DNA of 22,114 bases from Choristocarpus tenellus KU-1152 (taxonomy: Eukaryota; Phaeophyceae). Made by a program: the position numbers and the translations under genes. The DNA is taken from contig CAXNAD020000300.1 in NCBI GenBank assembly GCA_964200185.2, positions 1 to 22,114 of the forward strand. Reading direction: 5' to 3'. Under the pieces are notes generated by a model that saw nothing but the letters and a program-made list of their open reading frames with translations, did not search any database and had not been told where the DNA came from. Below, in pieces: positions 18,891 to 22,114 of this stretch. The stretch's first letter is position 1. The number at the start of each line of letters is the position of its first letter.

Positions 18891-19172
18891 CACATCTCAA
18901 TTTTACCCATATCACTCATCCATAAAAGTCCAAAAATAATATTGAAACTCTTTCCCATCTGTACTAAATGTAGGTGTTTAGTGTTTGAGTAGAGAGAGGT
19001 TTTCTTTTCGACACCACACCAAAGACAATGCAGAACAACAGTCAGTAGCAACATATGAGTAGTACACCCCCCCTACGTGTTCGGACGATGTGATCCGACC
19101 ATTAACATTATTTGTGTATGTGTCATCCACTCAGCGCACAGTGCAAACAATTACTCACTCACATCATCGCAG

Positions 19173-19290
19173 GTATGTGTTTTTTCGTCTGATCGCTTTC
19201 CCAATCTACCCCTCTCGTCCCCCGTCCCCACCCCTCCCCACAATACCATTTCCATTCTCTGCAAGGCAACAGAACAAAAAACCGACGCAG
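19173..19290 (+). other. Possible intron in the 5' leader of the plastid-protein gene
   Basis: The donor CAG|GTATGT lies at 19170-19178, followed by a pyrimidine-rich tract (about 19180-19260) and acceptor-like AGs at 19265, 19272 and 19290. The tract keeps an upstream frame open from 19090, but that sequence is Pro/Thr/Ser-rich and non-protein-like. Splicing here would leave the coding region untouched. Confidence 0.3.
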
Positions 19291-19317
19291 TTCAGCACCA
19301 AAGCACCCAAGAACAAG

Positions 19318-19812
19318 ATGGCCCGCTTCCTTCCTAAAGTGTTCTGCATCCTCTTCCTGGCAGCAGGCGCTGCCGCCTTCGTCCCGCCCACGTCCGGTTT
19401 GCAATGGATGAAGGCCAGGGCCGTGGTGTCCAGGTCGCTTCGCATGGGGTACGTCCCCGATGGCGTTTCCACGGACGAATATGAGCGCATCAAGAAGAAG
19501 GAGACGGCCGTAAAGAGCAACCTCGGACGAATTGGCATCACCAAATTCCAGAGCCGATTGATGAAGGCGTGGCAAACTAGCGGGGCCTCGCACCTTTTCC
19601 CCAAGGATCCGAAGACGACGCCAAGGGAGGCCTTGCCTTACATACAAAGGGGGGGCGGGAGCTGGGACAACTCCGACCTGGGTGCGAAGCTGAGGGGTAT
19701 GTGGGTCTCGTGGACGGAAGCCGATAGGGAGTACAAGAACGGGGGCGAGGAGAGGGCACGGAGCAGATCCATTTGGGGTACTCCGCTGGAGGAGGACACG
19801 CCCTGGGCGTAA
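19318..19812 (+). CDS. Putative plastid-targeted protein of unknown function
   Basis: A single-exon frame of 164 residues with an ATG in good context (ACAAGATGG). Residues 1-20 form a signal peptide (MARFLPK then a hydrophobic CILFLAAGAAA) followed by FVPPTSG. This is the AAA|FVPP junction of the ASAFAP type that directs proteins into plastids of red secondary origin. A Ser/Arg-rich, acid-poor transit region (to about 41) leads to the likely mature protein, starting near MGYVPDGVSTDEY. The mature part is hydrophilic and basic, with no membrane segment. It includes FQSRLMKAW and PYIQRGGGSWDNSD, which I recall from conserved hypothetical plastid proteins of diatoms and other stramenopiles; that recollection is unverified. 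GC is clearly higher than in flanking DNA, as expected of a real gene. The frame is open back to 19090, but the upstream residues look like leader sequence and the internal ATG fits targeting. A TG-rich tract follows the stop. Confidence 0.85.
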   Translation: MARFLPKVFCILFLAAGAAAFVPPTSGLQWMKARAVVSRSLRMGYVPDGVSTDEYERIKKKETAVKSNLGRIGITKFQSRLMKAWQTSGASHLFPKDPKTTPREALPYIQRGGGSWDNSDLGAKLRGMWVSWTEADREYKNGGEERARSRSIWGTPLEEDTPWA

Positions 19813-22052
19813 ATGTTCAGTCTCACTGTGACAGTTTTGGTATGTATGTGTGTGTGTGTGTACTGTGTGTTACTGGCAGGCACCCTGGTTCGTCAGATCA
19901 GGTGCTTTGTTTGTGGTCTGCATTCCGTGTAACAGCATTTAGCGCCTTGGCCTGTCACCTGTGTAATACGGAGCAGATGATGTTGGTGGTGGTGAGTAAG
20001 ACTTGGTTGTGCGGAAGGGCACGTCCTTTTCCCTAGCGTGTATGATGAGTGAGTATTTCCGAAGGGAGTCGAGCAACACGGGCAGGGAGGAAAGAGTTTG
20101 TGCTACAGTGCAGCATGACTCGTGGCCATGTTACGTGACAGTCCTGGGAATTGCTGTGTGGGGAGTGAGCCGATGATGAAATATCAGCACCCCTGCCTCC
20201 TGGGCAAGTCGTGTTTTCTGCGAACAAGGATGGATCTGCTCGTGCAATTACTTCGAAGTACGTTTTATTGTATTTTTCGAGGAGTGGTGTATATGTAGTG
20301 CTATAGTATTTGCATTTGTGCTGTGGTGGACATACATTATCCGGTGAGGTGATCAATGGGGTGTGAAGGAATTTACAAAGACCGCTGTGGCCCCTGACAC
20401 GTGCCTCCTGCCCCATGGCCCTTTGGTAGTGATGTGTAGTGATGTGTAGTGTGTACATTAAATTAATAATATTTTATTGATGATCACAAAAAATGTCTTG
20501 TCCTGGTGTTGCGTTCTTTGCTGTTGAGCAACACACCTTTTTGTTCTCCATCCTGTGGAGTCATGTGCGACATATTCATCTCCAATGATTCCACCTGACT
20601 CCAGACACCTGACCGCTTCAACAAGAAATCTGAGAAGGAGATGAACATCAATGCAGAAGTGGGTAGATATTGCGGTGTGGGCGTAGTCAACAACCCACTT
20701 GATACGACTTTTCTGTGTGGACCACACAGGTAATTGAGCACTCTACTGTAGCATAAGTTAATCACTGTGCGTGTGAAGTATCATCATCCACCCATGAACC
20801 CAAAATGCGGGCGCGACTTTGTTTCCTCCGCGCCTCCCGGAGTGTACTGGCTAGAACCTGCAAACCACATTGGTGCCATGCATCAACAATTGAAGATAGA
20901 ACATGAAACAATTCACTCGCGATCCCCCCCCCTGACAAAACAAGGAGAGAATGATGTGATCGAAATAAAAATGTATTTATTAAAATTCTTTCCTTTAAGA
21001 CTGTAAGAAGAACGTAGAGCTCGTGCAGGTGGTACAACAATTCAGAATATATTGATCAATCTGAAATGCACAGCAAGGCAGTAATGTGTTGTTCAACAAA
21101 CCAGGATGCAGACGAGGAAGGGTTAAGATTAGGTGTAGGGAGTAATATTTTCGAGATAACACCCTCCCTCCCAGGGTCGCCTATTGCGTTGCAGCGATAC
21201 TGCCAAAGTTTGAACAGACACTTTATGCAAAGTAACTTAATTGTGTATACAATATGGCTGACGAATGGTGCATCTGAGCTATCCTATCTTAGAGGCTCTA
21301 GGGGGGGGTGTCATTGAGTAGATGAGGCCCCTGTGGATTCCTCATAGTACCTGTGCTTCTAGCACCATGTGAAGGGCGATTTTGTGCTGTTGCGGACGAA
21401 ACGTTGTCTGTTCTTCTACAGCCATAACGTCGTCAGAACGAGGGTTTAGCTATGTTCCAGGCAATCACAGCGACGGGGGTAGAACGTCAAGGAGAGGGTG
21501 TAAGAAAACACGTGATTACTCAAAAGGCCCTGAGTAGACCTCCCTTTAAGGTATAGTGATACACTAGGGCTCATTCTGAGTCTACATGCAATAACAACAC
21601 TCGAGGTAACACAAGATCGGTGTAGGTACTGCAACAATCAAGGAGTAGCAACGCACTGTATATGCGGCAAAACGAGCTAGAATTGTCACCGTACGCGTAT
21701 CTCACACTTCCCTGGGTGGGTCTTACAAGTCCTTCCTGTACACATTCCGAACAACCCTCCCTACCAAAAGGGGGGGGAAGTTAAGGCAATAGCACCACTA
21801 CTGCTGTTGTATTTACTCGTTGCTTGAATGAAGGAGCAATGAATTTCTGTAATTCAATACACAGGAGCACTTCACTGACATCCCACAGAGGAAGACACTA
21901 CTAGGTATCATTATGGTGGGGGGGAGAAACAGCCTTAACACACATCGAACACACGGCCAACAGAGAAACTTAAGCAAGGACAGGTCATTATGCTGTTACT
22001 CCACTGAGTATGTTGCTGTGTGCTGTGGTTGAATATAGCATGCAACACAGTA
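19813..22052. other. No supported gene; 3' region and unassigned sequence
   Basis: Begins as the presumed 3' untranslated region, with a (TG)n tract at about 19841-19870. A 10-bp tandem TAGTGATGTG (2.5 copies) lies at 20427-20451. Two overlapping minus frames end near 20458-20486 (89 and 93 codons); the second stops six bases before an AATAAA on the minus strand (20478-20473), a weak hint of a gene end. A plus frame at 21066-21317 has no motif. At about 21270-21300 a degraded MITE-like word (GAGCTATCCTATCTTAGAGG) may be an old terminal repeat. Nothing firmer can be said. Confidence 0.35.
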
Positions 22053-22114
22053 TGAGCCAAAGCATCTTAGAGGGTAGAGCCGTGTCCATTTGGAGGTCAA
22101 AAACCAATGTTGCG
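22053..22114 (-). mobile_element. MITE subfamily A, partial copy A3
   Basis: Starts TGAGCCAAAGCATCTTAGAG after TA, a likely TA target site. It matches, in reverse orientation, the right end of copy A2, including AGGGTAGAGCCG, GTCCATTTGG and CAATGTTGCG at the window's last bases. The element runs out of the window. Confidence 0.8.

Noticed and set aside
19159-19759. Minus-strand frames of 60-162 codons opposite the plastid-protein gene
   Set aside because: They mirror a GC-rich plus-strand coding region; the plus frame has the targeting signal and a proper start.
20033-20458. 141-codon minus-strand open frame
   Set aside because: His/Ser/Thr/Pro-rich, no motif, no start or splice support, opposite a TG-rich 3' region.
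21268-21310. MITE-like word followed by a G-run
   Set aside because: Only about 15 of 20 positions match the A terminal repeat and no partner end was found; kept as a remark only.

Overview
The window looks like nuclear DNA of a eukaryotic alga with a secondary red-type plastid, most likely a photosynthetic stramenopile. Four things point that way. A compact gene near the right end (19318-19812) encodes a signal peptide ending in an ASAFAP-like junction (AAA|FVPP). A multi-exon gene in the middle has consensus GT-AG introns, one about 2.5 kb long. There is an internal TTAGGG telomere-type array. Decayed non-LTR retrotransposon and MITE copies are common. No bacterial-style operons, rRNA genes, intact tRNA genes or CRISPR arrays are visible. 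The lineage call is inference.

Layout, left to right. Positions 1-60 are the end of a MITE. 61-4750 is gene-poor and holds two more MITE copies (1989-2135, 3219-3482), a degenerate tRNA-like/SINE segment (about 3514-3586, minus) and a frameshifted reverse-transcriptase relic (about 3983-4473, minus). 4752-5770 starts with a dispersed repeat and continues as unrecognised, decayed open frames, the first with a weak RRM-like pattern. 5963-6361 is an open frame that resembles part of an Mpv17/PMP22 membrane protein. An internal telomeric array lies at 7052-7079 and a GCGCGGG repeat at 8081-8111. The central gene is modelled as 8975-9652, 10161-10271 and 12803-13021. All junctions are in phase 0, and the product is a charged 335-residue protein of unknown function whose N-terminal half carries an internal duplication. 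13022-17635 is mostly non-coding, with two more MITE copies (14857-15050, 16671-16846), a tetranucleotide microsatellite and a long palindrome. 17636-17977 (minus) is a very AT-rich open frame that looks foreign to its surroundings. 18223-18730 is the C-terminal end of another non-LTR element, followed by a second copy of the dispersed repeat seen at 4752. 19318-19812 is the best-supported gene, a putative plastid-targeted protein. The rest is without a recognisable gene until a MITE begins at 22053.

Only two loci look like functioning genes, and nothing ties them into a shared pathway. The main novelty is the central lineage-specific gene with a possible in-phase alternative donor, the AT-rich orphan frame, the decayed frames at 4792-5770, and a MITE family whose partial copies lie at both window edges in the same orientation, which suggests that the contig was broken at this repeat. 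All family assignments come from reading the sequence without a database search.
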